A stretch of DNA of 64,000 nt from Coraliomargarita_B sp036735565. Lineage in GTDB: Bacteria > Verrucomicrobiota > Verrucomicrobiia > Opitutales > Coraliomargaritaceae. The position numbers and the translations under genes were made by a program. Of the stretch, positions 7,191 through 15,242 are shown one piece after another. The notes below the pieces were generated by a model. It saw only the letters and a list, made by a program, of their open reading frames with translations. It did no database searches and was not told the DNA's origin. The stretch is taken from the NCBI GenBank assembly GCA_036735565.1, contig DAINOC010000001.1, positions 1 to 64,000 of the forward strand, read 5' to 3'. Numbering within the stretch: the first letter of the stretch is position 1; every line of letters starts with the position of its first letter.

Positions 7191-7993
7191 TACTCCGGTC
7201 GCATGGCCAGGCGGACGACTTCTTTGTCAAAGTAGTTGCGGTCCATGCCGGCGTTGACCACGAGGCCCTGGCCGTTGATGCCGCTGGAGGCGGGGCTGAG
7301 CAGGAAGACGGCGGTGTTGGCGACCTCCTCGGTGGTGAGGTTCTGCTTCCGGAAGGTGAGTTTCTCGGCATAGAGGTAGCTCTCGAGGTAGCCCGGGATG
7401 CCGGCGGAGGCGCTGGTTTTCAGCGGGCCGGCGTTGACTGTGTTGAAACGCACGCGGGTATCGCTGCTGAAGGATTTGGCGAGGTTGTAGGAAGCGGCCT
7501 CGAGGGCGGCCTTGATGGGAGCCATGTAGCCGTAGTTCTCGGCGGTGACGTCGGTCGAGCTGATCCCGATGGAGACGACGGAGGCTTCGTTGGATAGATG
7601 GGGCTTGAAGGCATTAGCCACCTCGACCAGGGAGAAGGCGGAGATGGCGGTGGCCTGGAGGAAGTCCTTGCGCAGGGTCTCGTGGAAGGGCTTGAAACCA
7701 TCGGAGTAGTTGGCGAACGCGATGGAGTGGACGATGCCGTCGAGCGGGCCGTGGGCCGCGCCGACCTGGGCGGCGAGCGCCTCAATCTGCTCCGGATACT
7801 CGACGTCGCAGAGGTAGGCTTTGCGGTCGCCCAGCAGCTTCTGCAAGCTCTCCAGCCGCTGCGGCGAGCGCACGCTATGAATGACCTCGGCACCCTCGGC
7901 TTCGAGTTGACGGGTGATGGCCCAGGCGACGCTCTTACGATTGGCCACCCCCATGACGAGGAAGCGTTTTTTTTCGAGGTTCAGGAAGCTCAT
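7190..7993 (-). CDS. fabI: Enoyl-[acyl-carrier-protein] reductase (NADH)
   Basis: 267 residues of the FabI short-chain dehydrogenase type, carrying out the last step of each fatty-acid elongation cycle. The N-terminal FLVMGVANRKSVAWAI is the FabI-specific nucleotide-binding motif. The active-site Tyr-x6-Lys is in YGYMAPIK. ATG at 7993 gives the typical N terminus (MSFLNLEKKRFLVMG); the frame is open to 8185 through non-coding repeats. fabZ lies upstream in the same direction, so the two may be co-expressed despite 234 bp between them. Confidence 0.92.
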   Translation of the reverse strand: MSFLNLEKKRFLVMGVANRKSVAWAITRQLEAEGAEVIHSVRSPQRLESLQKLLGDRKAYLCDVEYPEQIEALAAQVGAAHGPLDGIVHSIAFANYSDGFKPFHETLRKDFLQATAISAFSLVEVANAFKPHLSNEASVVSIGISSTDVTAENYGYMAPIKAALEAASYNLAKSFSSDTRVRFNTVNAGPLKTSASAGIPGYLESYLYAEKLTFRKQNLTTEEVANTAVFLLSPASSGINGQGLVVNAGMDRNYFDKEVVRLAMRPE

Positions 7994-8227
7994 GGGTATG
8001 AAGGTATGAAGGTATGAAGGTGGGAAGGTATGAAGGTGAGCCCGACGGGGCGGGTGAAGTCCCGCCGAGCGCAGCGAGGGAAATGAACGAAGTGAATCGG
8101 GAGTGGAAAGGTAAAAATGGCCGCTGGGGACAGCGTCCGCTACCGGTTCGTCTGGTAGGTAGCGGCCCGTGTCCTCACGGGCCATATGCTTCTTGTTCGC
8201 TGTGGATCAAACTGGGGCACAAAAGAA
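7994..8227. repeat. Intergenic region with octad array and dispersed palindromes
   Basis: It starts with a GGTATGAA octamer array (7995-8042, six units, one GGTGGGAA variant, last unit diverged). Next come GC-rich imperfect palindromes around 8040-8100 and then two modules. ATGGCCGCTGGGGA (8117-8130) and TAGCGGCCCGTGTCCTCAC (8160-8178) both recur, inverted, at 61841-61917. The second contains the hairpin GGCCCGTG-TCCT-CACGGGCC (8164-8183). No gene seen. Confidence 0.7.
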
Positions 8228-8659
8228 TCACTCCTCGATCATGGCCAGGGCGAACTCGATGGTGAGGGCGGGCTTGCCGTCTTTGAGGACCTTGCCCTTC
8301 ATGAAGTGGAACTTGCTGACGGTCTCCTTCATGGTGACCTCGATGAGGATCTCGTCGCCAGGTTTGACCATCTGCTTGAACTTGGCGTCGCCGATGCGGG
8401 AGAGCACGGGGGTGACATCGTTGAGGGAGCGGCCTTCCTTCTCGATCTGTTTGGCGAGGTAGATGGCACCGGTCTGGAAGCAGGCCTCGCAGAGCAAAAC
8501 GCCCGGCATGATCGGGTTGCCCGGGTAGTGGCCCTCAAACTGCGGCTCGTCGGCGCGGATGGTGCGCTTGCAGGTGGCGCCGTCTTCGCGAAGCTCAACG
8601 ATTTCGTCGATGAAGAGGAAGGGCGGGCGGTGGGGGATGGTGTTGAGGATGTCGTCCAT
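8228..8659 (-). CDS. fabZ: 3-hydroxyacyl-ACP dehydratase, FabZ/FabA-like
   Basis: 143 residues with a hotdog fold. The motifs IPHRPPFLFID, EGHYPGNPIMPGVLLCEA and the Glu of the second motif are those of FabZ, which removes water from 3-hydroxyacyl-ACP. It lies upstream of fabI on the same strand. fabG, acpP and fabF are encoded 34 kb away, so the pathway is split over two loci. Confidence 0.85.
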   Translation of the reverse strand: MDDILNTIPHRPPFLFIDEIVELREDGATCKRTIRADEPQFEGHYPGNPIMPGVLLCEACFQTGAIYLAKQIEKEGRSLNDVTPVLSRIGDAKFKQMVKPGDEILIEVTMKETVSKFHFMKGKVLKDGKPALTIEFALAMIEE

Positions 8660-8889
8660 AGCTTGTTGAGGAAAAGGATACTTTAAGGGGAATGCAGCTT
8701 AAAAGCGTGCGGTAGCGGCTGCGCCGCTGTTCTTCGTTCCTGGTTCTTGGTTCTTCCGCCGTCGCTCTGCGAGCTATGGCGGACGGGTGGTTCTTGGTTC
8801 TTGGTTGCGGCTACTCGATATCCAGGCTTTAGTCGACAGGAATTAAACTAGGAACCAGGAACAGCGCCCCCCCGGGCGCTCCCCCGCCG
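8660..8889. repeat. Repeats between fabZ and uvrC
   Basis: No gene seen. A stem AGCGGC-TGC-GCCGCT (about 8714-8728) leads into a heptad array (8729-8756) and the palindrome and heptads of the second copy of the 66-bp repeat (8743-8808). A reverse-orientation array follows (8846-8866: AACTAGG, AACCAGG, AACAGCG) with hairpin AGCGCCC-CCC-GGGCGCT just before the uvrC stop codon. Confidence 0.75.
8743..8808. repeat. 66-bp dispersed repeat, copy 2
   Basis: Matches 5794-5859 with one difference by eye. Structure: two GTTCTTG-type heptads, a hairpin CCGCC-GTC-GCTC-TGC-GAGC-TAT-GGCGG with an internal loop, then three more heptads. Confidence 0.85.
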
Positions 8890-10374
8890 CTACCGCGCGT
8901 CCCTTAGGAACTCGACCAATCGCTCGGCGGTGAGCTTGCCGATGCCCTCGAGGCTGGTGAGCTCGTCGGGGGTGGCTTTGCGGAGACGTTCGAGGGAGCC
9001 GAAGTGGAGGAGGAGCTGTTGCTTGCGCCGGGTGCCGAGGCCTTTGAAATCGTCGAGTATGGACTCCTTCAGGCGCTTGCTGCGGAGCTCTGCGTTGAAG
9101 CTGTTGGCAAAGTGGTGGGCTTCATCGCGGAGATGCTGGAGGAGGCGTAGGGCGGGGTCGTGATGGTCGAGATTGAGGGGCTCACGGCCGTCGCTGAAGA
9201 TGATGGTTTCCTTTTTTTTGGCCAGGCCGATGAGTTCAGGCGGCTCGATCCCCTGGCTGAGGAAGGCTTTGAGCGCGGCGGTGACTTGGCCGGCGCCGCC
9301 GTCAATCACGACGAGTTCGGGGAAGGGCTTGCCCTCCTCCTGTAGGCGTCGGTAGCGGCGGCCGACGACTTCCTCCATGGCGCGGAAGTCGTCGTTGCCG
9401 ACGAAGGAGGTAATTTTAAAGCGGCGGTATTGTTTACGGTCGGGGCGGGCATCGCGGAAGGCGACCATGGAGGCCACGCAGAAGCTGCCGGAGATGTGGG
9501 AGATGTCGAAGCACTCCATGCGTGTGGGCAGACGGCGCAGACCCAGTTCCTTCTTGAGGCGTTTGAGCACCTGGCTGTGGTTTTCGGTGTGGAGCACATT
9601 GCGCTCGAACTTGCGGGTGCGGGCGGAGGTCTGTTCCAGGGCGGCGATCCGGTCGCGCAGGGTGGCGGCTGTTTCGTAGTCGCGCTTTTCAGCGGCTACC
9701 TTCATTTGCTCCTTCAGTTCGGCGAGCCACTCGCGGGCCTTGCCGTCGAGAAATTCGCAGGCGGCGTCCACGCGCTCTTTGTATTCGGCCTCGGTGATTT
9801 CGTTGGCGTGTTCGAAGATTTCCTGCCGGGCGTCGTCATAGAGGCGCCAGCGGCCGTCGGCGAGGCGCAGGGGCTTCGCATCGTTAAGAAGGATACCGAA
9901 CTGACGGCGGAGTTCGGCCAGGGTTTTGCGGAGGTGCCCGGAGTGGGCGAAAGGGCCGTAGTAGCGGGAGCCGCTGTCCGTGCGGTTGCGGGTGAGCCGG
10001 AAGCGGGGAAGGGTCTCCCGCAGGTCGACGCGGACGAGGAGGAAGCGCTTGTCGTCGGTGAAGTCGGTGTTGTATCGCGGTTTGTATTTTTTGATCAGCT
10101 GACCCTCGAGCAGGAGCGCTTCGGCTTCGGACTTTACCAGCATCGTTTCGAAGTCGCAGATCAGGTCGATCATCGCCCGGATCTTGGGCTGGGCGATGGT
10201 GAGCTTGCGGGAGGCCTGGAAATAGGTGGAGACGCGTTTTTTCAGGTCCTTGGCCTTTCCCACATAGATGGTTTGGCCGAGGCGGTCTTTCATCAAGTAG
10301 ACCCCGGGCTTGTGCGGGAGGCGGCGTACCTTCTCTTTCAACTTATTTTGACCTGCTTCTGGCATTTGCGGCAA
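8890..10374 (-). CDS. uvrC: Excinuclease ABC subunit C (short form)
   Basis: 494 residues, against about 600 for E. coli UvrC. It has an N-terminal GIY-YIG nuclease (LPHKPGVYLMKD, TIYVGKAKDLKKR), a UVR segment near residues 220-255, the RNase-H-like endonuclease (ECFDISHISG, LVVIDGGAGQV, DEAHHFANSF) and a helix-hairpin-helix C terminus (LEGIGKLTAERLVEF). UvrC makes both incisions in nucleotide excision repair. The cysteine cluster that follows the GIY-YIG domain in typical UvrC is missing; only one Cys lies between residues 100 and 230. uvrB is at 55510. Confidence 0.92.
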   Translation of the reverse strand: MPQMPEAGQNKLKEKVRRLPHKPGVYLMKDRLGQTIYVGKAKDLKKRVSTYFQASRKLTIAQPKIRAMIDLICDFETMLVKSEAEALLLEGQLIKKYKPRYNTDFTDDKRFLLVRVDLRETLPRFRLTRNRTDSGSRYYGPFAHSGHLRKTLAELRRQFGILLNDAKPLRLADGRWRLYDDARQEIFEHANEITEAEYKERVDAACEFLDGKAREWLAELKEQMKVAAEKRDYETAATLRDRIAALEQTSARTRKFERNVLHTENHSQVLKRLKKELGLRRLPTRMECFDISHISGSFCVASMVAFRDARPDRKQYRRFKITSFVGNDDFRAMEEVVGRRYRRLQEEGKPFPELVVIDGGAGQVTAALKAFLSQGIEPPELIGLAKKKETIIFSDGREPLNLDHHDPALRLLQHLRDEAHHFANSFNAELRSKRLKESILDDFKGLGTRRKQQLLLHFGSLERLRKATPDELTSLEGIGKLTAERLVEFLRDAR

Positions 10375-10411
10375 TCTGGTGTAGGATTTCGGATTTTAAG
10401 CAAATGCACAG

Positions 10412-11695
10412 ATGTCCCAAGCACCAATAGTCGAAGTTATCAACTTTGGCGACGAACTCCTCGTCGGCATCCGTGAAAACAGTCACCTAACCTACATCGG
10501 CGGTCAACTGGCCCGCTATGGGCTCCAGATCCGCCGCTGCCGCATCATTACGGATGAAGCTGCGGAGATCCGTGAGGCCTTTGCCGACGCCTGGTCCAAG
10601 TCGGACATCGTGATCACCACGGGCGGCTTGGGACCGACGGCTGATGACCGGACGCGGGAGAATGTGGCCGCCGCGCTGGGGGCTGAGCTGGTATTTCATC
10701 CCGAGGTAGAGACCGCGATCAAAGCGCGCTTCAATTTGCTGGGCCGGACAATGGCGGCTCACCATCTCCGGCAGTGCTATGGATTCAAGGACGGTGTGAT
10801 GTTGCCGAATGAGCGTGGCACAGCCCCGGGCCTGCTGCTGGAGCGTGACGGCAAGCTGCTCGTCATGCTGCCCGGCCCGACGCATGAGCTGCAACCCATG
10901 TTTGAGCAGCAGGTCATTCCGCGCCTGCAGGCGGCAGGCGTGCTCTCGGACGAGGAAGCGTATATTCAGCTCCGCACTTGCGGGGTAGGAGAATCGGCGG
11001 TGGAAGAGCGCCTGCAGCCCATCATTGCCGGGCATCCCGGTATCACAGTGGCGTATTGCGTGCACTACGGGATCGTGGATGTGCGGCTGAGCAGCCGTGA
11101 CCGCTTGATCCCTATGGAGGGCTTGAAGGCCATCGCCCACCAGATGCGGCAGGAGCTGAGGGATGATTTCGTGTGTTTTGGGCACTGTTCGCTTGCCAAG
11201 GTGGTCTTCCACGAGTTGCGGGCATTGGACCGCACCCTCGCGGTGGCGGAATCCTGCACCGGTGGCTTGTTGAGCGATGCCTTCACGAACATCACGGGGG
11301 CGTCGAAGGTATTTATGGGTGGAGTGGTCTGCTATAGCAATGACGTGAAGGTATCGAAAGTCGGCGTGCCGGAGTCGATCCTGGAGCAGCACGGGGCGGT
11401 CAGTCAGGAATGTGCGATCGCCATGGCCTCGGGCATCGCGGAGGCGATGTCGACCGACTACGGATTGAGTCTTACCGGATTTGCCGGGCCCAACGGGGGT
11501 AACGAGCAGCACCCCGTGGGCACCATTCATCTCGGCTACCACTCGCCGGTCGGCGTGTGGTGCAAGACGGTGCGCTACACCGGCGGCCGACTCGACGTGA
11601 AGGCGCGCGCGGTGCATGCCGCGCTCGACTGGATGCGGCGGGAGCTGCGGGCGCACAAAGTTGAAGAGTTTCTCTGCTGCGGCGGGGAGGAGTAG
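10412..11695 (+). CDS. cinA: CinA-family protein (MoCF domain plus nicotinamide-nucleotide amidase-like domain)
   Basis: 427 residues. The N-terminal molybdopterin-binding-like domain has TTGGLGPTADDRTREN; the C-terminal domain has VAESCTGGLLSDAFTN and LSLTGFAGPNGG, the PncC/CinA amidase motifs. Family members hydrolyse nicotinamide mononucleotide or ADP-ribose in NAD salvage. Divergent from uvrC with only 37 bp between start codons, so the promoters must overlap. The stop codon is followed by a degenerate version of the hairpin/T-rich element (11696-11720). Confidence 0.9.
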   Translation: MSQAPIVEVINFGDELLVGIRENSHLTYIGGQLARYGLQIRRCRIITDEAAEIREAFADAWSKSDIVITTGGLGPTADDRTRENVAAALGAELVFHPEVETAIKARFNLLGRTMAAHHLRQCYGFKDGVMLPNERGTAPGLLLERDGKLLVMLPGPTHELQPMFEQQVIPRLQAAGVLSDEEAYIQLRTCGVGESAVEERLQPIIAGHPGITVAYCVHYGIVDVRLSSRDRLIPMEGLKAIAHQMRQELRDDFVCFGHCSLAKVVFHELRALDRTLAVAESCTGGLLSDAFTNITGASKVFMGGVVCYSNDVKVSKVGVPESILEQHGAVSQECAIAMASGIAEAMSTDYGLSLTGFAGPNGGNEQHPVGTIHLGYHSPVGVWCKTVRYTGGRLDVKARAVHAALDWMRRELRAHKVEEFLCCGGEE

Positions 11696-11842
11696 TGGCT
11701 GCGGCGCTGTTTTTCCACCTGCGCTCTCTGAGCTTCCGACTTCGCTGAAGCTACGCCGGACAGGTCGGCGGACAGGTGGTATTACTTGGCGAAGTGTATA
11801 ACGTATTTACTTTTTACAAAAAAGGGCATACCTTCTGGTTAG
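11696..11842. repeat. Palindromic repeat between cinA and a TA module
   Basis: A GCTGCGGCGCTGTTTTT segment directly follows the cinA stop. Next comes an imperfect palindrome starting CCACCTG and ending CAGGTGG (11717-11777) with inner CTTCGCTGAAG. It resembles the other repeats only loosely. The AT-rich stretch at about 11785-11830 probably holds the TA promoter. Confidence 0.55.
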
Positions 11843-12091
11843 ATGGCATCTTCGTATACAATTAAATCCGCTCAGCGCAGTCTCTCGGCCTTAATCCGTG
11901 AGAGTCAGGATCATCCGGTCACCCTGACCCGGCAGGGCAAAGCGGTGGCAGTGGTCATGTCAATGGAGCGCATGGAAGCCATTTCCGAGACCATGGAAGT
12001 TTTGGCCGATCCCGCCGCGATGGCCGCGATCTCGCGCTATACGCAAGGTGCCTCCGAGCGACATGGTATCGAAGTTTTGGATACGATATGA
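11843..12091 (+). CDS. Phd/YefM-family antitoxin
   Basis: 82 residues with the Phd/YefM fold pattern: SSYTIKSAQRSLSALIRES and TLTRQGKAVAVVMSMERMEAI. It would bind DNA and neutralise the RelE-like toxin encoded by the next gene. The stop codon overlaps the toxin start by 4 bp (ATGA). Confidence 0.85.
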   Translation: MASSYTIKSAQRSLSALIRESQDHPVTLTRQGKAVAVVMSMERMEAISETMEVLADPAAMAAISRYTQGASERHGIEVLDTI

Positions 12092-12372
12092 TTGAAGTTG
12101 TTTTGCAGCAGGAGGTGCCGGACTATCTGCGGAAGTTGCCTCCACAGCCGAAGCAAGCACTGCGAAAAGCGATCCGCGATCTGGCCCGGGAACAAGGCGA
12201 TATTCTACCGCTAACCGACGAGCTGGATGGTTTTCATCGCTTGCGGGTGGGGCGTTACCGGATTATTTTTCGTTATGAAACCGACGAATTACATCGTCGG
12301 ATCGTATGCATCTACGTTGCTCAGAGAAAATGGGTCTATGAGGTCTTCCAATCGCGGCTGCTCGGGGAGTGA
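12088..12372 (+). CDS. RelE/ParE-superfamily toxin
   Basis: 94 residues with the RelE-type core: KLPPQPKQALRKAIRDL, LDGFHRLRVGRYRIIFRYE and a C-terminal beta strand. RelE toxins cleave mRNA in the ribosome; ParE relatives poison gyrase, and sequence alone does not separate them. Pairing with a Phd/YefM antitoxin favours RelE/YoeB-like RNase activity. It ends 2 bp from the convergent proA stop. Confidence 0.83.
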   Translation: MIEVVLQQEVPDYLRKLPPQPKQALRKAIRDLAREQGDILPLTDELDGFHRLRVGRYRIIFRYETDELHRRIVCIYVAQRKWVYEVFQSRLLGE

Positions 12373-12374
12373 GC

Positions 12375-13646
12375 CTAGCGGATTTCGCCTTTGCCGCGGA
12401 TCAGGTATTTATAGGTGCAGAGCTCGTTAAGGCCCATGGGGCCGCGGGCGTGAAGCCGGTCGGTGGAGATGCCGATTTCGGCACCGAGCCCGAACTCGAA
12501 GCCATCGGTAAAGCGGGTCGAAGCGTTGTGGTAAACCGTGGCGGCATCGACCCCGTTGAGGAAGGCGGCGGCGGTGGCAGCATCTTCAGTGATGATGGCA
12601 TCGCTATGGCCGGAGCCGCAGCGGTTGATCAGTGCGATGGCCTCTCCCGCATCCGCCACCACGGCGATCGCAATGATGAGGTCGTTATACTCGGTGGCGA
12701 AGTCTTCGTCGGTCGCATCGGTGAGTGGCAGGCCGGTGCCGAGGAGCAGGGCCTTGGCGTGGGTGTCCACGCGCAGCTCGACGCCCTTTTCTTGGAGCGC
12801 TTTGGCGAGTCGCGGCAAGAGGGCGGCTGCGTCCTGGTGGACGATCAGATTTTCAGCGGCATTGCAGACGCTGGGGCGCTGGCACTTCGCATTGATCAGG
12901 ATGGACTCCGCCATATCCGGATCGGCATGGGCATCCACGTAGATGGAGCAGACCCCGGTGTAGTGCTTGATGACCGGGATGCGGCTATTCTCCACAGTAA
13001 AGCGGATGAGGCTCTCGCCGCCGCGCGGGATGATGCATTGCACGTTGGCATCCTGTTTGAGTAGGACATTGAGGGCCCAGCGATCCGTCGTAGGGATCAG
13101 TTGTATGGCATCCTCGGGAATGCCACTTTCGGCCAGGCAGCTACGGATGATCTCGGCCAGCTTCCGGTTGCTATGGATGGCTTCCTTGCCGCCGCGGAGG
13201 ATGCAGGCGTTGCCGGATTTGAGGCAGAGGATGGCGCAGTCCACGGTGACATTCGGGCGGGACTCGTAGATGATGCCGATTACGCCCATGGGCACGCGGA
13301 CCTTGCGCAGATCAAATCCGCGGGGTGGCTGGAGGCGTTCCAGCTCCTGTCCCACGGGGTCCGGCAGGGCGGCGACCTGGCGGACGCCTTCGGCCATGGC
13401 CGCGATTCGCTCCGGGGTGAAGGTGAGGCGCTCGATCATGGGAGCGGACAGCTCCATGGCGCGGGCGGCCTCTAGATCGAGGGCATTGGCCTCGAGAATC
13501 GCGTCTGTTGAAGCGACAAGTTGATCGGCCAACCGAAGAAGGCATTCATTCTTCCGGGCGGTCGGCAATGTGGCCAGTTGCAGCGAAGCAGATCGGGCCC
13601 GTCGGGCGATCGTTTCGACGAGTTCGGTGATGGCGTCCGTTTCCAT
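12375..13646 (-). CDS. proA: Glutamate-5-semialdehyde dehydrogenase (gamma-glutamyl phosphate reductase)
   Basis: 423 residues, the normal length. ProA reduces gamma-glutamyl phosphate with NADPH in proline biosynthesis. The catalytic Cys lies in RPSVCNAAENL, with PRGGESLIRF before it and EIGISTDRLHARGPMGL near the C terminus. No proB is adjacent. Confidence 0.95.
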   Translation of the reverse strand: METDAITELVETIARRARSASLQLATLPTARKNECLLRLADQLVASTDAILEANALDLEAARAMELSAPMIERLTFTPERIAAMAEGVRQVAALPDPVGQELERLQPPRGFDLRKVRVPMGVIGIIYESRPNVTVDCAILCLKSGNACILRGGKEAIHSNRKLAEIIRSCLAESGIPEDAIQLIPTTDRWALNVLLKQDANVQCIIPRGGESLIRFTVENSRIPVIKHYTGVCSIYVDAHADPDMAESILINAKCQRPSVCNAAENLIVHQDAAALLPRLAKALQEKGVELRVDTHAKALLLGTGLPLTDATDEDFATEYNDLIIAIAVVADAGEAIALINRCGSGHSDAIITEDAATAAAFLNGVDAATVYHNASTRFTDGFEFGLGAEIGISTDRLHARGPMGLNELCTYKYLIRGKGEIR

Positions 13647-13716
13647 AGGTTGAGAAGGAGTTGGTAAACCAGTTAATCCTGAAAGGTGAAGTCAGCGCTT
13701 AGAAGCTTCTGTCGAT

Positions 13717-14688
13717 TCAAATTTCCCGAAGTATTCGTTCCCAGACGCTGTCGGGAAGGACGCTGCCGCGCTGTTGCACGACGGCGGCCCCCAGTATGGA
13801 GCCGACTTTGGCGCAGTCGGCGAGTGATTTGCCCTGGGTTTGGCCGAAGAGAAAGCCGGCGGCCCAGAGATCGCCCGCACCGGTGGTGTCGACGACGCGA
13901 TCGACGGGGACGGGTGCGATCGCAGTCACCTCGCCGTGGCTGGCGATGTAGGAGCCGCGGGGCCCGACCTTTACGGCAGCGACTTCGCAGAGCTCGCCGA
14001 GGCGGCTGGCGATCGCGGCGTAGTCGCCCTTGATGCCGGTAAAGACTTCGCCCTCCTCCTCGTTGGCAAAGACGAGGTCCACATAATTTTCGAGAATGCG
14101 TGGGAGGCTGTCTTTCGCGGCGTGGACGACCTCGAAGGAAGCGAGGTCGAGGCTGATGCGGCACCCGGCTTCTTTGGCGGCCTCCAGCACGCGCTGCATG
14201 AGCGCTTCATTAAAGAGCAGGTAGCCTTCGATGTGGGCGTGGTCGCATCCGGCGAAGTCGGCCGCACTGATCTCGTCTGGCGTGAGGGTCATGGCGGCAC
14301 CCAGATCGGTGCGCATGGTGCGCTCGCCATCCGGAGTGACGAGGGAGAGGCAGTGGCCGTTCGTCTGTTGGCCGGTCTTGAAGCGCGAGGCATCGCCTCC
14401 GAGTTGGGCGAAGCGCTCGCGGTAGAAGCGACCACGGGCGCAGTCGCCGGTTTTTCCAAGGAACTTGGCATCGGCCCCCATGCGGGCGAGGGCGAAGAGG
14501 GTGTTGCCGGCTGAGCCACCCGGGGCGGATGAGGGGGCTTCGGGGAGCAGGGCGATGAGCCGCTCAATCGCTGCGCCTTCGACGAGGACCATGCCGCCCT
14601 TATCGCCTTCAACTTGTTCGAGGAATGCATCGTTAATCATAGCGATGCTATCGACGATGGGGCTACCGACTCCGATGATGGTTTTCAT
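13717..14688 (-). CDS. PfkB-family sugar kinase (adenosine kinase-like)
   Basis: 323 residues. The N terminus GVGSPIVDSIA, the PGGSAGNTLFALARMG motif and the ATP-binding DTTGAGDLWAAGFL define the ribokinase/PfkB family; the arrangement most resembles adenosine kinase-like members. The start at 14688 (MKTIIGVGSP) is preferred; the frame extends to 14751 across a terminator. Substrate uncertain: adenosine, ribose or another sugar nucleoside. Confidence 0.85.
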   Translation of the reverse strand: MKTIIGVGSPIVDSIAMINDAFLEQVEGDKGGMVLVEGAAIERLIALLPEAPSSAPGGSAGNTLFALARMGADAKFLGKTGDCARGRFYRERFAQLGGDASRFKTGQQTNGHCLSLVTPDGERTMRTDLGAAMTLTPDEISAADFAGCDHAHIEGYLLFNEALMQRVLEAAKEAGCRISLDLASFEVVHAAKDSLPRILENYVDLVFANEEEGEVFTGIKGDYAAIASRLGELCEVAAVKVGPRGSYIASHGEVTAIAPVPVDRVVDTTGAGDLWAAGFLFGQTQGKSLADCAKVGSILGAAVVQQRGSVLPDSVWERILREI

Positions 14689-14710
14689 GAATAAGGTTTG
14701 GTGCTGTAAC

Positions 14711-14750
14711 AAAAAAGAAACCGCCGCTCCGGGAGGAATGGCGGTTCCCA
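14711..14750 (-). terminator. Intrinsic terminator after the DUF3568-like lipoprotein gene
   Basis: Minus strand: GGAACCGCC, a 14-base loop, GGCGGTTTC, then a T-rich tail (TTTTTTG). It separates the lipoprotein gene from the PfkB kinase. Confidence 0.7.
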
Positions 14751-14799
14751 ATCGTAATAAAATGACTGGAGGGAAGCGACTCTGGCGGAAAGATTCCGC

Positions 14800-15204
14800 T
14801 TAGAGAGCTGCGCGGATGCGTGCGTAGATATTTTGCGACTCAGCCAGATTGCCCATCGTGCCGATGCGGATGCGCAGCATGGAGTGGCCTTCGGGCATCT
14901 CCTGGCTCTTCGTCGGGACGTAAGTGCGGACCTCGATCTTTTCGTCGCCCACCTTACGGCCGTAGATGGTGATGCTGGTGTCGCGGTGGAGTTCACCGGT
15001 GCGGAAGTAGCCCATGGCATCCAGCTCGCGGATGGCCACGCGGAAGACTTGGTCGATCGGGGCTTCGAGTGGTCCGTAAAAATACCCGGCCTGATATTTG
15101 GCGGTTTGGTCGAGTCCGGTCCGCGGGTCGATGGCGACCGGAGTCGTGCACCCGGTTATAAAGAGCAGTCCAACAGCGAGGAGAAGCGAGATGATCGTTT
15201 TCAT
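14800..15204 (-). CDS. Small DUF3568-like lipoprotein
   Basis: 134 residues with a lipoprotein signal and lipobox (LLFITGCTT, Cys at 19), so it is probably anchored in a membrane facing the periplasm. The remainder (YGPLEAPIDQVFRVAIREL and a short beta-rich tail) resembles the DUF3568 family, common in Verrucomicrobiota-type genomes and of unknown function. A terminator follows. Confidence 0.65.
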   Translation of the reverse strand: MKTIISLLLAVGLLFITGCTTPVAIDPRTGLDQTAKYQAGYFYGPLEAPIDQVFRVAIRELDAMGYFRTGELHRDTSITIYGRKVGDEKIEVRTYVPTKSQEMPEGHSMLRIRIGTMGNLAESQNIYARIRAAL

Positions 15205-15242
15205 AGTAATAGAGCTCTAAGTGGTTTTTTGACGGTGTGCAA

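Noticed and set aside
9430..10476. Open frame of 348 codons on the plus strand opposite uvrC
   Set aside because: Antisense to uvrC, Gly/Val/Ala-rich with no domain; it also runs into the cinA start.
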